Positions 63,596-64,000 of a DNA stretch of 64,000 nt are shown in pieces. The notes beneath the pieces were generated by a model. The model was not told the origin of the DNA. It searched no databases and was given only the letters and a program-made list of their open reading frames with translations. The translations under genes and the position numbers were made by a program. The stretch's first letter is position 1. Every line of letters starts with the position of its first letter. Source of the stretch: Tamlana crocina (GTDB taxonomy: Bacteria > Bacteroidota > Bacteroidia > Flavobacteriales > Flavobacteriaceae); assembly GCA_040429635.1 (NCBI GenBank), contig CP158972.1:467918-531917 (forward strand), written 5' to 3'.

Positions 63596-64000
63596 TTATT
63601 CATACATAGGCATCGCTTTTATTATTTTGGTTTTTGGGATTATTTTTATTCCGAAAATTGTTGATAGAATTTCAGAAGGCGATATAAACCGAAAGGAAAG
63701 TCGCAGTGATTATGCCGATGAAAATAAATCGATTGATTCTGGTTTGGCGTTTATCGAAATTAACGGTGAACCCAAAAAAGTACCACCGTTTTCGTTTACC
63801 GATCAAAACGGAAAGACCGTCACGAATAAAGATTATGAAGGCAAAGTATATGTGATAGAATTTTTCTTTACTACATGCCCGACCATTTGCCCCAGAATGA
63901 ATCGTAACTTGGTTCAAATTCAAAATGCATTCAATGGATTTGAAAATTTTGGAGTGGCTTCGTTTACCATTAATCCCGAATTCGACACCCCCGAAGTTTT
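63582..64000 (+). CDS. SCO1/SenC-family copper chaperone (3' end outside window)
   Basis: The frame is open from ATG 63582 to the window edge (139 codons seen). The protein has one N-terminal membrane helix (YIGIAFIILVFGIIFIPKIV) and a thioredoxin-like domain with YVIEFFFTTCPTICPRMNRN. This holds the copper-binding C-x3-C (Cys99, Cys103); the distal His would lie beyond the window. SCO proteins load copper into the CuA site of oxidase subunit II, encoded here at 20234. The start overlaps the preceding SCO-like gene. Confidence 0.92.
   Translation, partial: MKKNNYSYIGIAFIILVFGIIFIPKIVDRISEGDINRKESRSDYADENKSIDSGLAFIEINGEPKKVPPFSFTDQNGKTVTNKDYEGKVYVIEFFFTTCPTICPRMNRNLVQIQNAFNGFENFGVASFTINPEFDTPEV

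Overview
The window looks like chromosome from a member of the Bacteroidota, most likely the family Flavobacteriaceae. The evidence is low GC content, almost no Shine-Dalgarno sequences, promoter -7 boxes of the form TAnnTTTG, an alternative complex III respiratory locus, and type IX secretion (T9SS) and gliding genes (sprA, remB, porP/sprF, type A and type B sorting domains). No rRNA, tRNA, CRISPR array or intact mobile element was seen. Nearly all genes lie on the + strand; the exceptions are a universal stress protein, a SPOR-domain protein and a LacI-family regulator.

Layout. 1-3942: the end of an RND efflux pump, its TolC-like partner, a TetR regulator and a small unknown gene. 3948-4772: UspA on the - strand. 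4860-9484: rimP-nusA-infB behind a leader with a terminator-like hairpin. 9585-11325: an exported tail-collar protein, a T9SS cargo protein and a SPOR protein. 11494-23128: one long operon, actABCDEF-coxB-coxA, for the quinol-oxidising alternative complex III and its aa3-type oxidase. 23352-30927: a repeat-rich T9SS adhesin with PorP/SprF and OmpA-like partners. 31136-33085: ruvB and queG. 33411-41621: a sucrose locus with a LacI regulator, a TonB-dependent receptor, a periplasmic glutaredoxin-like protein, an MFS sugar transporter, fructokinase and sucrose phosphorylase. 41706-46151: a GAF histidine kinase, malic enzyme and ruvA. 46157-58708: sprA, gcvH, vanZ-like, two tonB genes and remB. 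58826-59590: an isolated HNH-type gene. 59858-64000: cyoE, two cox subunit III genes, cox subunit IV, a Cys-less SCO-like protein and the start of sco1.

How it fits together. Two regions about 37 kb apart supply one respiratory chain: quinol to ActABCDEF to CoxAB, with subunits III and IV, haem synthesis (CyoE) and copper delivery (SCO) encoded at the right end. In the sucrose locus, sugar should cross the outer membrane through the TonB-dependent receptor and the inner membrane through the MFS carrier. It would then be split by phosphorolysis to glucose-1-phosphate and fructose, which the PfkB kinase phosphorylates. The sprA-remB segment and the adhesin-PorP-OmpA segment both belong to T9SS and gliding biology.

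The window is mostly conserved core genome and I see no clear new defence or mobile system. The most interesting points are: extra domains on respiratory subunits (a sixth haem site in ActA, a helix-hairpin-helix tail on ActC, extra helices in CoxB, a large insert in CoxIII); a perfect 34-bp palindromic double operator in the sucrose locus; an attenuator-like leader before rimP-nusA-infB; three neighbouring genes sharing a TonB C-terminal-like module, one of them fused to RemB; a 519-bp in-frame tandem repeat in the adhesin; and a dispersed family of short palindromic intergenic repeats.
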